64,000 bases of DNA from Siphonodentalium dalli (GCA_032622095.1 CP136065.1:60693094-60757093); one strand, 5' to 3'. Numbered from the stretch's first letter, positions 11,801 to 22,318 are shown. The notes: generated from the sequence alone by a model not told the origin. A program made the numbers and translations.

Positions 11801-14800
11801 AATAGACACCATATAAAGATACTTGCACACCACATGAATACATTTGCACACCATGCAAAGGTGAATGGACGCCATATCAAGGTGGTTGAACACCATTACA
11901 CATATATTTTCTCGGCATAGACATACACGTGTAAAGTTCGGATCAAATCCTGGACAATATGGTATCATGCTTGCCATTTATTGGAGATAATTTAGCGATG
12001 ATTTATAATCGAACACGTTTAGGATTTCATAAGATACGGGCGGAGACATATTGGTTGATATAAACGTTACACGTCCGAATATATACCGGAACAAAATAAC
12101 TGGTAAAACTCAAATTCGTATTGCTTGAATATTGTAACAGTTACTGTACATATCACCTTATGCTAAGATGCTGTATCAGCGCCAGTTACTGTACATATCA
12201 CCTTATGCTATGATGCTGTATCAGCACAAGAAAATAAAAGAAAATCAAATATAAAACAAACAGGAACGTCATAGCACGAGCTATCGTATGTAGAATCGGG
12301 TTTGTGGTGCTTAGATGGCGGCGCTTCTTCTCGAATTACTGTAAATTCCACCGTAATGGCCGCGTCTGAGAATTCAGACCAATTTCACGTAAAATATACG
12401 GGATTTTCTGGCAGTGTATATCGTAAGAGCTCATGGTCATTACGTCGTGTACGGTCAACAGTTGGAAGACGTTGGGGTTCTGAGAGTCCACTAAGTTTTT
12501 TTTTTTTTTTTATAAATTTTTTATTCGGGTCTAAACAAATAAATACAGACAGACACGTGAGGAATCAAGGACACAATACATGCACTTGGTTAAAACAAAA
12601 ACAAAAAAACAAAAAGAATTAAAATATTTTAAAGATATTGATATGAGTGGGATAAAATATAAAGTGTTTTGTCCTAGGCTGAAATAAACATGTTCAATTA
12701 ATTTTATATGATTGAGTATATATTAAATGGTATAAGATATTGATCAATTTAGACTCTGCACCGTTGATACTTTTGTGGGTTTTTCGTCTCTTATGTTTAT
12801 GTTAAAAATAATTCATTAATTATATTCCATCTCTCTTGAAAAAAGATATCTTTTTTTGTAGAATAGCCCTTTAATGGCACAATTTCAATTGTCTTATAAG
12901 TTTTTAACCATTCTATAAAACCATGTGAATTAGGGTTAGTAGCTTTTATCTTACAAGAGTAGATATATCTCTTAAATAGAAGTATGGCAATTTCTATTAT
13001 TCCTTCATTTGGATTTCCATCAGGTACACCAAATATAATGTTATTTTGTGACACTTCAAATTGCAGGTTACATTTATCTTTAATAGTCTGCTGAAATTCT
13101 AGTAATACAGATTTTGTTACATGACATTCATAAAATAGATGTAGGCATGTTTCTTTTCCTGTGTGACAAAAAGAGCACATTTCTGTTTCCGATATTTTAC
13201 ATTTCATAAGTTTGGAGTTAGTATATAAAATATCATGATTTATTTTGAATTGAAAAGACAATAGACTAGTGTCATTTGTAATCCTACTTGCCATTTTATA
13301 AATTGATTTCCATTCAGTGGGCATTAAAGTTTGCCCAAGTCTTTCCTGCCATTTTTTTGGGACATTTCAGGAACTGTGATGACATGACTCAAAAAACTGG
13401 GGTAAAAGGTTCTGCATGCTTTCTCGCAATTTTTCAATTTCTCAACATTTTTTGATGTCACGGTGCAGAGTCTTAATTGATTTTCCTTTATACATGTTTT
13501 CCATGTTTTAGGTAAAGCTGCTAAAAGACCCTGGTAGGTGGTGAAAGGAATTTTGATGTCATAGTTTTGACAAAATGTGTTATAATCCAGAAAGGTGGAG
13601 GTGGCATCAACAAGATCATTCACAAAATAAACATCTTTTCTAATCAAGCTTTTGTTGATGAACATTTTACCATTTATTATAATTTTTGGGTTGTAGAATA
13701 TTGGTTCTGATAAGATTTCTTCAGGGGTTGTGGTGACTTTCTCATCTAAGCTTGCCCAATCATTAAAGACATCTGTCCAAAAGGGATTGAGTTTTTTACA
13801 AACTATATTAATACCTTCTTTGTGTAGATGCCATACTTTGTAACCCCCAAAGGGTTCTAAATCATCAATTAACAGAGTTTTCCAATTTGCTTCTGTGTGG
13901 ACATCTAGAAGCTTTTTAATCCAAGTCATTTTCAATGATTTACAAAATGAGTTTAAATGAGGGAATTTCAAACCTCCGTCTTCTAAAGTATTAATCATTA
14001 CGCTCCTTTTTATTTTGTCTGGTTTTCCAGACCAAAGAAATTTGAATAACATTGATTGTATTTTATCTGTTAATTCTCGAGATGGAGAAGGTAATACAGT
14101 GAGACACTGGGTTAGGATTTGTAATGCCAGAGTCTTAACGACTGTTGTCTTGCCATACAGACTGAGGTTTCTAAATGACCAATCATTTAGCAGATTTTCC
14201 ATCTTCTTCAATTTTGTCCTATAATTATTTTCTATATAACTATCATTAAATAGATCAAATTCAATTCCCAGGATAGTAACTGACTGACTATGGTTCCACA
14301 ATATGTTTCTATCCGTTGGGATTTCGTCACCACAACCCCTTTTTGGTCCAATCCATAATGCTTGTGTTTTGTCAAAATTAACCTTTAAACCTGAAATGTT
14401 AGCAAAGGCATCAAATAAATTGAGTGCAGCGTTAAGAGTATATTGATCATCCTTTAGGAAGAGAGTTAGGTCATCAGCGTACTGAGTCAAAATATATTCG
14501 GAATTGTTTATTTCTATGCCCTTTATATTGGGATTGAATTTAAGGCTGGCACTAAGGATTTCAACACAAAGAATAAAGATGTACGGTGACAGGGGTTCAC
14601 CCTGTCGTACCCCTCGAAAGATGTCTATTTTATTTGTTAAGTTACCATTATTTGTAACATAGCTGAAAATATTAGAGTAAAATGTTTTTACCCAACTTTT
14701 TATTGATGGGCCAAATTTTAAAAAGTCAAGGCATTTTTGGATAAATACCCATTCCAGCGAATCAAAAGCCTTTTCAAAGTCTAATATTGCCAATATAGCG

Positions 14801-17800
14801 GAAATGTTGTTTTTCTCACATTTGTCTATCAAATCAAAAACTAATCGAGTAGATTTACCGATATAACGACCGGACATAAAACCTAATTGGGAGTTAGATA
14901 TCAGTTTTGGCAAATGTTTTTTTATTCTATTAGCTATTACTGAAGATGCTATTTTGAGGTCCACATTGAGAAGAGAGATTGGTCTCCAATTTTTTAGAAA
15001 TTGTTTATTTTTATTGGACTTAGGAATACAAGTGATTATTCCACACCTCTGTGTAACCGACAGCTGTTCTTTGTTATATCCATAATTAATAGAATTGATC
15101 AGGAACTGACCAAGGTCTTTCCAAAAATACTTGTAGAAGCTAGCAGTATAACCATCACTCCCAGGGGAGCGGTCATTTTTCATGCCTTTCAGTGCTGATG
15201 CACATTCTAGATTAGATAATGGTCCTTCAAGAGATTCTGAATCTTCCTCATCCAAGAAATTAAGAAAGGGGTTATTTACATCCCAAAAATTAAATGCCTC
15301 ATTTTCATTGTTTTTACCCAATTTTGATTTGTAGCGAGTAGTCCACTAAGTTAACAATGGGTTTAGATGTCACACCATCATCACCCCCGTGTACGTGGTA
15401 TCGCCAAACCCGAGGGTATCACCAAATCCGAGAATTGCGGTTTTGATAAATGAACATATCTTCCCTCAGACGAAGCTATATATCTCCCAGATAAATGGTG
15501 ATATCCGCTATTCAAAACATAATTTCGCAAAGCAGAATATTCCCTCAATGGGATTGCGACCATATCTTGCTCTCAGCCCGATAAATTTAATAGAAATTCC
15601 GTCTCATTAACCGATTGTATCATAAAAAATAAAAACTTTTTGATGTTAGGTAGTTCGTTTGAAACATAATTATCAGTCATAGATGGCGGATAATGCATGT
15701 ATCAATAGAAAAATATATGTTTAATCAACCATAAAATTGTCTAGCCTGCAGAGCGGTTGGCAAAAATTCTATATGCGTCCAAGGTGAGTACCCATCATAA
15801 TTTCGGGTTTCAACGCCGCAGATCGAGATGTCGCCAAACACAGATCTGGGATGTCAAAGATGCGAATCATATTTAGGGTGGGGGTGCATGTACAAGGGTG
15901 AACACGTGTATGTTTGTTTGTGTTTTATATTCTAATGTCATATTAATAGTATATGCTATTCTGTGTTATTCGACATCATAGGCCCAGAACTGTACAACGA
16001 ATGGAAAAATTAAGTCAGTGTAAATCATGAGTTAGCAGGGACGTGGATATAGGGTCCCTGTTGGGGGTGTTTACCTACAGTTTCTAAATGCACACCCTTC
16101 CAGTAACTTGTATTTGCACCCCATGTCAGGTTCGAGTTTTCATCGAGTTTACAACGCGTTCTTCCAACTTTTGGATATGACTTGGTTCACATTTTTAAAG
16201 TATTTAGTGTGTAAATTGTTTTCAGAAAAAACCCCGCATATTTAGATAATATTAATAATTATGGCCAAATTTGTGAACTGAAATGGTCACAGATGAAAAA
16301 GATCTAAACTTAGGGGTTGTCATATCCAACATTTGGAAGAACCCGTTGTAAACTCGATGAAAACTCGAACCTAACATGGGGTGCAAACAGAAGTTACTCA
16401 TTACGCATTAAGAAACTATAGGCGAGCACTCCCAACAGGGACCCTCTAGCCGCGTCCCTGCTAGCTCATGGTTTACACTGATTTAATGTTTCCATTCGTT
16501 GTACAGTTCCTGGCCTATAATGTCGAATAACACAGAATAGCCTTGTACTATTAACATGACATTAGAACATAAAACACAAACAAACATACACGTTTTCACC
16601 CTTGCACGTGCACCCCCACCTAAAGATGATCAATGTGCCGACCTGTCCGAATGGAAATTGGGATATTTTCAAGCAAAAACGGTCAAAATGTGAAGTATAT
16701 CATTCGCATCTTTGACATCCTTGATCTGCGTTTGGCGACATCTCGATCTGCGGCGTTGATACCCGAAATTATGGTGGGTACCCACACTAGGACGCATATA
16801 GAATTTTTGCGAACCGCTCTGCAGGCTAGACAATTTTTAATTAAACATATATTTTTCTATTGCTACACGCATTATCCGCCATCCATGACTGATAATTATG
16901 TTTCAAACGAACTACCTAACGTCAAAAAGTGTCTATTATTTATGATAAAATCGGAAATGAGTCGGAATTTCTATTAAATTTATGAGGGTGTGAGCAAGCT
17001 ATGGTCGCTATCCCAATGAGGGAACATTCTGCTTTGCGAAATTATGTTTTGAATAGTGGATATCACCATTTAACTGGGAGATATATAGCTTCATCTGAGG
17101 GAAGATATGTTCATTTATCAAAACCGCAATTCTCGGGTTTGGTGATACCCTCGGGTTTGTCGATACCACGTACACGGGGGTGATCATCGCAGCCAACGAT
17201 CGGTTGGACTGGGTCATCCACAAGGTATGCCTCAGAGGTTTTGACCCACTTTCGGGTGTGCAACCATTCTGAACAGAGGTGGCGTGGTGGTTTGTACGAG
17301 GCCATGTTCTAGCTAGACCGGAGAGTAGCTAACAAATTTACATTATTTCAGCGAATGGAACGATATTGGTCTGTGGACTCGATCGATCCATTCGCTGAAA
17401 TAATGTTCAGCCATTATCCGTTGATGACGTACTTCGCCTCGACACACAACGACATGGACTGTGCAGTGTGCCCTTTCAAACGCGAAACAACATAGCTCAT
17501 ATGCCAACGTAGCTTTTATTCGATAGTATGTTTAATATTAAGATTATGTTTAAGCATTTTAAGAATTGGTTATCACCACCCTGTAGGTTGCGGAGATTGG
17601 TATTCGAGTCTCGCTACCTCCTCTGGGTCGACTATTCTCGATAGACTGCCCAGAGAAGATAAGTCGACTTAAATACTTATATCGGAAACCCAAATGGCGA
17701 TGATAACCTATATATATTAACCTTCGTACCCAAGAATCCAAATATATGCCAAAATATACAACGCATTATATGTATCCTGCTCGGAAAATAGTGGTTTGCT

Positions 17801-20800
17801 GGCCGAATTGGTAACATAATTGTTTTCAATTTATTACGATTTCAAGCATTTCACGACAGAATCGATTTATAGACTTTATGAATCTAGTTGATATATCGAA
17901 ATTTATTTCTATAGGAGGCCACTATGCATATATATATGCGGATGGACCCATCTCATGGGAAACCGCATCACTTAGAAGCCCTTCTATTCACGGTTCCCCA
18001 TACTGTTTGAAGTTTTGGTATCACATGAATGGGGAAGATATTGAATCGCTTGCAGTTCTACACCATATTAACGGAACACGTGAAGCTGTGGAGATACTCT
18101 CTGTGGTCGGTAGCCAAGGCGACAATTGGATCCTCGGAGAAGTTGACATTTTTGACATCGCAGAACCGTATGATGTAATTATTTGATATTTAGTTTTTAT
18201 TGTAATTCAATATATGTTTTTTAAAAATAAAAATTCACTATATTATACGAAATTTCCATGTACATGTAGCAGAGGTAGAGGATAGGATAAACAATCGTGC
18301 ATCATGATTTTGTAATGACACTTGGTACCTTCATTACTAAATGGATATTATCCCATTCAATTGTACACATTTTAATGGACAAATAGTGAGGGGTGTTTAA
18401 ATAATACAAATGTAGGAACAATAGGATTCCTAATTACTCATTTGAAGGGATGTTCAGACATTACAATAAGTTCACCAACTTAGTCAAGTGATATGTACTC
18501 GTCAACGAGTAAATTAGTAACCAACCCGATTAATGGCGTGATTACAACCTAGGTTCTTATTTACCATTTCGATCGCGTTTTCGCATAGTTGATGGTGGTG
18601 TTCATAACCAGTCTACTTGATTGTATAACTACGATGCGCTTACAACCGAATGTAAATAGTCATTTCATCCTCAGATCGAAATAAAAGCAACACGTGGTAA
18701 TGGTCGTCACGGCAACATAGCTATTGACGATGTTAAGTTCACACCGGGTTTCTGCAACGCCGCAACTATGGCAACTTCGACAACAACATCATCAACAACA
18801 GCATCGACCACAACGGCTTTTGGAACTACAATATCGACAACAACGAAACTATCAACAACTATGATAACAACATTGTCCACCACGCCCGTCGGAACTACGA
18901 CAGCGACAAATAAAACAACAACAACTACAACAATACCAACAACACTAACAGCGACGATAACAACTAGTACATCGAGCAACGACGTTGTCACAACGTCGGC
19001 AGCAACAACTAGCGAAGCAATATCGACAACAACGGCCGACAGAATAACGACGGTGACAATAACAACGACAACAAACGCAACAACAACTATAGCATCAGCA
19101 TCGACCACAATGGCTATCGGAGCAACGACAGAAGCGACAAGATCGAGAGCAACAGCAGCAAAAACCATGACAGCAGCGCCGACTACAGCGGCTGCCGTAT
19201 CTACGACAACACCAGTAGCAATAACAGCGGCAACAACAACACCAATGCCAGTAACTTCGACCACAACGAATGCCGGAACCGCGACAACAGCAGAAACGAC
19301 GATAACATCAATATCTAACACTACGGCCGTCGGTACAACGACAGATACAACAACGCGAGCAACAACATCTACGACAGCAGCACTGAGCCCAGCAGCTGCT
19401 AGCGCGACAACAGCACAAATTATAACATCGAGCACAACGGCCGTCATTACTACTACGGCAACGACAAATACAGTAACAACGATGACGACAGCAGCAAGTA
19501 CACCTGAAAGTACAAAGACAATGGCAACAACAACTATATTAGCAACAACGACCACAACGGATGTCGGAACTACGACAACCACAACAGTCACAACGACGAC
19601 AACGACGGCAGCAACAACCATCACAGCAATATCGACAACAACGGCCGACAGAATAACGACTGTGACAACAACGACAACAAAGTCAACAACTATATCATTA
19701 ACGTCCACCACATTGACAACGACTGAAGCGACAACATCGAGAGCAACAACAACAACAATCATGACAGCATCGTTGACTACATCGGCTGCCGTATCTACAA
19801 CACCAGCAGCAATAACAGCGACAACAACGCCCATGACGGCAACGTCGAACACAACGACTGTCGGGACCGCGACAACGGCAGAAACGATAATAGCAGCAAC
19901 ATCTAACACTACGGCCGTCGGTACAATGCCATCTACAACAACGCGAGCAACAACAACTACGACAACAACATTGAGGCCAACGGCTGCTAGCGCGACAACA
20001 GCACAAACAATTTCATCGAGTACAACGGCCAGCATAACTACTACGACAAATACAGTAACAACGATGACGACAGCAGCAAGTACAATTGAAAGTACAAAGA
20101 CAACAGGAACACCAACGCCGACTATGTTAGCAACATCGACCACAACGGATGTCGGAACTACGACAGCGATACCAGCGACGGAAACAACAACATCAGAAAC
20201 AACTACTGCAATTACGACAGCAGAATCGAACACAGCGGCGGTCGGACCTACGACAACCACAACAGTCACAACGACGACAACGAAGGCAGCAACAACTATC
20301 GCAGAAATATCGACAACAACGGCTGACAGAATAACGACGGTGACAAGAACGACAACAAACGCAACAACAACTATAGCATCAGCATCAACCACAATGGCTG
20401 TCGGAACAAGGACCGAAGCGACAACATCGATAGCAACAACAGCAAAAATCATGACAACAGCGTCGCCTACAGCGGCTGTCGTATCTACGACAACAACACC
20501 AGCAACAATGGCAGCGGTAACAACAACGCCCATGACAGCAACGTCGATAACGATAACGACTGTCGGAACCGCGACAACAGTAACAACCACAATAGCAGCA
20601 ATATCTAACACAACGGCCGTCGGGACAACGACGGATACAACAACGACAGTGGCTGTTAGCACTGGAACCCAAAGAACGACTCCATTAATGACACCAGCTA
20701 CAACACATATGACAGCAGGGCAAACCACGTTGACTGTTAGCACTACGTCAACGACTAACGTTACAGCGACACCCACGACCGCAACTGCACACTCGACCAC

Positions 20801-21618
20801 AACTGATGTTATAACAGTGAGAACGAACACGAGGTCAATGACAACGGCTGTTGCAAAAGCATCGACCACAACTGTTATAATACCTGCGACATCGATTACA
20901 GGTACGGCACTAACTGTAACAACTAGTACAGCAACATCGACCGCAACAGATGATCAGTGTATGATGTGAAATATGTATTGAAATAGTTTGTGCTTATAAA
21001 GGTTTTTGCAAACAGTGAGGCCAGACGATGCCTCAGTATTTGGGTGCATAGTCGCATCTGTTCGACAAAAAAATCAGCACTTACATTCAATCAACGTTTC
21101 GTTTCCTGTATCAGAAAACACCATACTGACTGAATTGGCTTATATTTAAGTCTGATAATAGTTTATTAAATTGAGGATTTTAGATTCTTGGGAATTTTGT
21201 CCTCATTGAAACATCACAAGCACGTAGAAAATCGCAAACCAACATTTTGCTTTGGAATGGCAGAGAACGTTTTCCATAACACGAGACTCGTACTAACTGC
21301 TACTTCTAACTTTCGATTTTTGTTTCAGGCATTCCGCGTCGCAAGTTCTGCCCATGCCGCTGTGTGAGTACCACTTTCACTGAAACTGAACTGCTGAGTA
21401 AAATCAGGATTGCGAAAAAGCAATTGGAAATCATTAGGATGAACACAACTAAGGCATGGAGGAAACTAAACAGCACATACGAAGATTGTGGTATCAGCAA
21501 CATGCTTGGTAGTTTTGCATTGCTTGTGTTTTTTGTTTACTTAATGATTCTAATCATCATCGACGTAGACAGATTGGTGAAAGAATGGAAGGGTAATGGG
21601 GTCAGTGCACAGGTATGA
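2593..21618 (+). CDS. MAM-mucin transmembrane protein gene, 5' incomplete (whole gene)
   Basis: Six exons (2593-2846, 3267-3345, 6411-6563, 17915-18174, 18675-20958, 21329-21618) all have AG/GT borders and compatible phases: 3320 nt, giving 1105 residues plus stop after the first split codon. Domain order: end of MAM-1 (about 1-110), complete MAM-2 (about 111-280), Thr/Ala/Ser-rich mucin-like region (about 280-1008), CPCRC motif (1017-1021), one transmembrane helix (about 1068-1087), 18-residue tail. MAM domains are extracellular adhesion modules of surface proteins; a long Thr-rich stretch is expected to be O-glycosylated. The inferred product is a type I membrane mucin. Signal peptide, first MAM-1 exon and promoter must lie before the window or in undetected sequence before 2593. 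The introns are packed with mobile elements. No exact orthologue is recognised. Confidence 0.85.
3267..3345 (+). CDS. MAM-1 C-terminal exon
   Basis: A TTTTTCAG acceptor precedes the exon and CAACG|GTGAGA is the donor. It reads in phase 0 from the previous exon and ends in phase 1. The 26 residues include SDMAVDDVSVNDCN, the closing strand of a MAM domain (family pattern: D-I-A-I-D-D-I then a final cysteine). The terminal Cys is the fourth conserved cysteine of the fold. Confidence 0.88.
3731..4208. mobile_element. TTAA-type MITE, copy A
   Basis: The element at 3735-4204 is flanked by TTAA on both sides (3731-3734, 4205-4208). Its inner sequence (ATCCGATTAAACGCCCCTAA..., ATTTGATTCGAATCGAGGAAC) and its right end (GGGGACCGTCTGATCGGCTT) match copies at 41842-42292 and 44057-44497. 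The inverted termini are related to AGGTACTCAATCCGATCAGACG. TTAA target sites are typical of piggyBac- and Kolobok-like elements. No transposase. It lies in the second visible intron of the MAM gene. Confidence 0.85.
4209..5509. other. intronic sequence, no supported gene
   Basis: A 93-codon minus-strand frame at 5220-5501 has unbiased composition but no recognisable domain, splice context or paralogue in the window. Otherwise nothing named. Confidence 0.5.
5510..5968 (+). pseudogene. LINE reverse transcriptase 3'-end fragment
   Basis: The translation ends with the cysteine/histidine cluster CRDCGN..NDILHALRYC, the C-terminal zinc-knuckle-like segment of non-LTR retrotransposon proteins (C-x2-C, then H and C). 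Just upstream, DNFYRFQCLLGHC is in frame but separated by a TGA at about 5597-5599, so the copy is dead. A polyadenylation hexamer AATAAA follows at about 5985. The piece is heavily 5'-truncated and sits in a MAM-gene intron. Confidence 0.72.
6411..6563 (+). CDS. MAM-2 N-terminal exon
   Basis: The acceptor is TTTCCATGCAG and the donor G|GTGAGT. It enters in phase 1 (split Gly codon with the previous exon) and leaves in phase 1. The 51 residues begin GNDIYTCNFEEDMCGW, the paired first and second MAM cysteines with the FE motif, then FLWTRHSG and the TGP-x-SDR stretch that sits before the GHY strand in MAM domains. It follows MAM-1 by only a few linker residues. Confidence 0.9.
6844..6951. repeat. 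hairpin of unit 1 (GACTCGGC palindrome)
   Basis: Inverted arms CATG...CATATAGCGACTCGGCC and TCGCCGAGTCGCTATATG...CATG face each other around a very short loop. The 8-mer GACTCGGC and its complement recur within the arms. Confidence 0.8.
7530..7712. repeat. hairpin of unit 2, 183-bp near-perfect palindrome
   Basis: Left arm GGTAGATATATATGTGTTATA...CGATTCATGTTTCGCGACTCGG is mirrored by CCGAGTCGCGATACATGAATCG...TATAACACGTATATCTACC. The arms are about 90 bp with almost no loop, enough to form a cruciform. This is better preserved than the unit 1 hairpin, which suggests it is younger or gene-converted. Confidence 0.85.
8500..10340. mobile_element. foldback-like element: inverted satellite arms around a minisatellite
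   Basis: At 8500-8775 a short palindromic motif (AACTTGCACATGCAAGTTA) repeats about ten times. At 8780-9720 a longer unit (AGGAATA-TACCTCGTTCATAAAATGAGAAGT..., ...GGTGGGAGA-TG) repeats about six times. At 10185-10330 both motifs reappear in the opposite orientation (AACGAGGTATTATTTCTAATGCTCC then GCAAGGTAACTAACGTGC). The block is therefore bounded by inverted copies, with a non-repetitive spacer at about 9720-10180. No coding sequence or transposase. Confidence 0.65.
10540..11890. repeat. 21-bp minisatellite (TTTATATGGTGTCCATTCACC)
   Basis: A unit close to TTTATATGGTGTCCATTCACC repeats for about 1.3 kb, mixed with a recurring interruption (GATGATGAACACTGTTCTTT) at about 10710, 10890, 11145, 11440 and 11690 that makes a higher-order pattern. 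Since 21 is a multiple of 3, long frames stay open on both strands (up to 261 codons, with heptads like YMVSIHL); they are repeat artefacts. The last part (11790-11890) runs in inverted orientation. Confidence 0.9.
12137..12229. repeat. 46-bp tandem duplication
   Basis: CAGTTACTGTACATATCACC...ATGCTGTATCAGC is present twice in a row with one base difference in the middle. Flanks from 11891 to 12484 show nothing else. Confidence 0.85.
12485..15352 (-). mobile_element. recent 5'-truncated LINE insertion with perfect target-site duplications
   Basis: AGTCCACTAAGTT flanks both ends (12485-12497 and 15340-15352). The minus-strand 3' end carries a 16-base A tail (T run from 12496 on the plus strand; two bases shared with the duplication) just after AATAAA (complement at 12519-12524). 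The 5' end is cut inside the protein, before the reverse transcriptase domain and without an endonuclease domain. This is the standard outcome of target-primed reverse transcription. The exact duplication and one visible frameshift indicate a young insertion. Confidence 0.93.
12797..15339 (-). pseudogene. LINE ORF2-type reverse transcriptase, 5'-truncated and frameshifted
   Basis: Reading from 15339 down, the frame holds a non-LTR reverse transcriptase: NDRSPGSDGYTASFY, IPKSNKNK..NWRPISLLN, LDFEKAFDS, GVRQGEPLSPYIF and the catalytic YADDLTLFL (YADD near residue 281 of 665). At 13352-13358 a run of seven T (A on the coding strand) shifts the frame. One more A would join it to the second part (12797-13324), which has the C-terminal CSFCHTGKETCLHLFYECH zinc-knuckle-like cluster and ends in a normal stop. 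The NWRPISLLN and GVRQGEPLSPY wording is closest to the L1/Tx1 group, from memory. The single homopolymer shift could be a sequencing error, but the missing 5' half makes the copy dead anyway. Confidence 0.9.
15376..17188. mobile_element. 1.8-kb palindromic element with CATC target-site duplication
   Basis: The element at 15380-17184 begins ATCACCCCCGTGTACGTGGT and ends with its complement. CATC stands on both sides (15376-15379, 17185-17188). The two arms (about 15380-16190 and about 16315-17184) are inverted copies over nearly their whole length, with a spacer near 16190-16315. The arms share a 60-codon open frame (15381-15563 minus, 17001-17183 plus) with five differences, which may be a relic of a transposon protein or chance. 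It lies 23 bp from the LINE insertion. Confidence 0.85.
17343..17407. repeat. hairpin with 20-bp arms
   Basis: ACATTATTTCAGCGAATGGA is mirrored by TCCATTCGCTGAAATAATGT across a loop of about 27 bases. The remaining intron sequence to 17914 shows nothing else. Confidence 0.85.
17915..18174 (+). CDS. MAM-2 central exon
   Basis: The exon follows TTTCTATAG and ends before GTAATT. Its split first codon joins the G of the previous exon to give Gly, and it ends in phase 0. It codes for GGHYAYIYADG, an SLRSPSI strand, the third MAM cysteine in CLKFWYHMNG, and VVGSQGDNW. It is the exact counterpart of the exon at 2593-2846, with the same border phases. It lies 11.35 kb downstream of its partner exon because of the repeat-filled intron. 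Confidence 0.9.
18175..18674. other. MAM-2 intron, no feature seen
   Basis: A 500-bp phase-0 intron between the central and C-terminal MAM-2 exons, AT-rich and without recognised repeats. Confidence 0.8.
18675..20958 (+). CDS. MAM-2 C-terminal segment plus Thr-rich mucin-like domain
   Basis: The exon starts after CATCCTCAG in phase 0. Its first 30 or so residues close MAM-2 (RHGNIAIDDVKF, then the fourth cysteine in PGFCNAA). The reading frame then continues, without a stop, into about 730 residues dominated by Thr with Ala, Ser and Val, mostly ACA/ACG/ACT codons. There are no cysteines in the repeat part and several N-x-T sequons (for example SNTTAVG). Long internal repeats are visible: the ADRITTV block recurs at 19038, 19647 and 20325, 203 and 226 codons apart. 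Such composition is typical of mucin O-glycosylation domains. The donor T|GTATGA at 20959 makes a Cys codon with the next exon and avoids the stop 8 bases further on. Confidence 0.87.
21329..21618 (+). CDS. CPCRC motif, transmembrane and tail exon (terminal)
   Basis: The acceptor is TTTTTGTTTCAG. The two opening bases complete the Cys codon begun at 20958. The 95 residues start IPRRKFCPCRCVSTTFTE, then a polar, possibly helical stretch (TELLSKIRIAKKQLEIIR), a hydrophobic span (MLGSFALLVFFVYLMILIII) and a short basic tail. From memory, a CPCRC cluster followed by an E-L-x-x-K-I helix and a membrane span closes many otherwise unrelated surface proteins of molluscs and lancelets. The frame ends at TGA 21616. 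CAG|GTATGA at 21613 could instead be a donor to one more tail exon, and no AATAAA was seen just downstream, so the 3' end is uncertain. Confidence 0.82.
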
Positions 21619-22318
21619 ACTTTAGGGACTGTTATAGTGAAGAATACCTTCCAATGAAGGTTCTTTGTCTTGATTCACATTAAAATTTCGCCATAACTTG
21701 GAGCAACATACATGTATAAATGGATCAAAAATGAGGCCTTTGTCTCGCCTTGTCACGAGGAGCCCACATATCTGGGAACATATTATATGAATGATTAAAA
21801 TGTTGTGGGCATGCATATATCTTCTATAAACTCTTGACATTGGGGTAAGTGAGTTTGTCTTGTGAATATGGGGACCATTCTAACGTTATTGCATTGGTAT
21901 ATATGCCCGTGTGGACTCATTTGCCTTACCGAGGCAGGGCTATATTTTAGAATTATATCAACAAATGCATGTCGAAAACCCGTATCTAGTGTAAACAATA
22001 TTTTATTCTCAAGAATAGCACATATAATACATAATATAAGGACGATAACAATTTAACATTAGAGAAGAGGATTTGGCAGTAAGCCAAAGGCTTATAGGTG
22101 GCCATTTCCTTAGTATATATATTGCATCATGGTTTGATTGGGTCTCAATGATGAATTGCCTGTTCCACAAGCACCCGCATCCTATCCCGTTGCCAATCGC
22201 TGCGAGTCCACCCCTCACACAGAATCACACCTCTGGCGTGCTTGAGTATACGAGAGCACGATATTTTTGTTTTATGTAGGCTTTTGGTTCACGCTTTACA
22301 GGTCATAACCATATTATG
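21619..22318. other. downstream of the MAM gene, no feature seen
   Basis: Possible 3' untranslated region. No AATAAA close to the stop codon; a variant such as ATTAAA near 21796 may serve. Small open frames have no signature. Confidence 0.45.

Noticed and set aside
12302-12622. 106-codon open frame running into the LINE poly-A tail
   Set aside because: Its C-terminal part comes from the inserted LINE tail and the N-terminal part has no signature.
18707-20869. 720-codon minus-strand open frame, Val/Ala-rich
   Set aside because: It is the antisense of the Thr-rich mucin exon. Trinucleotide repetition keeps it open; no splice sites or domain support it.
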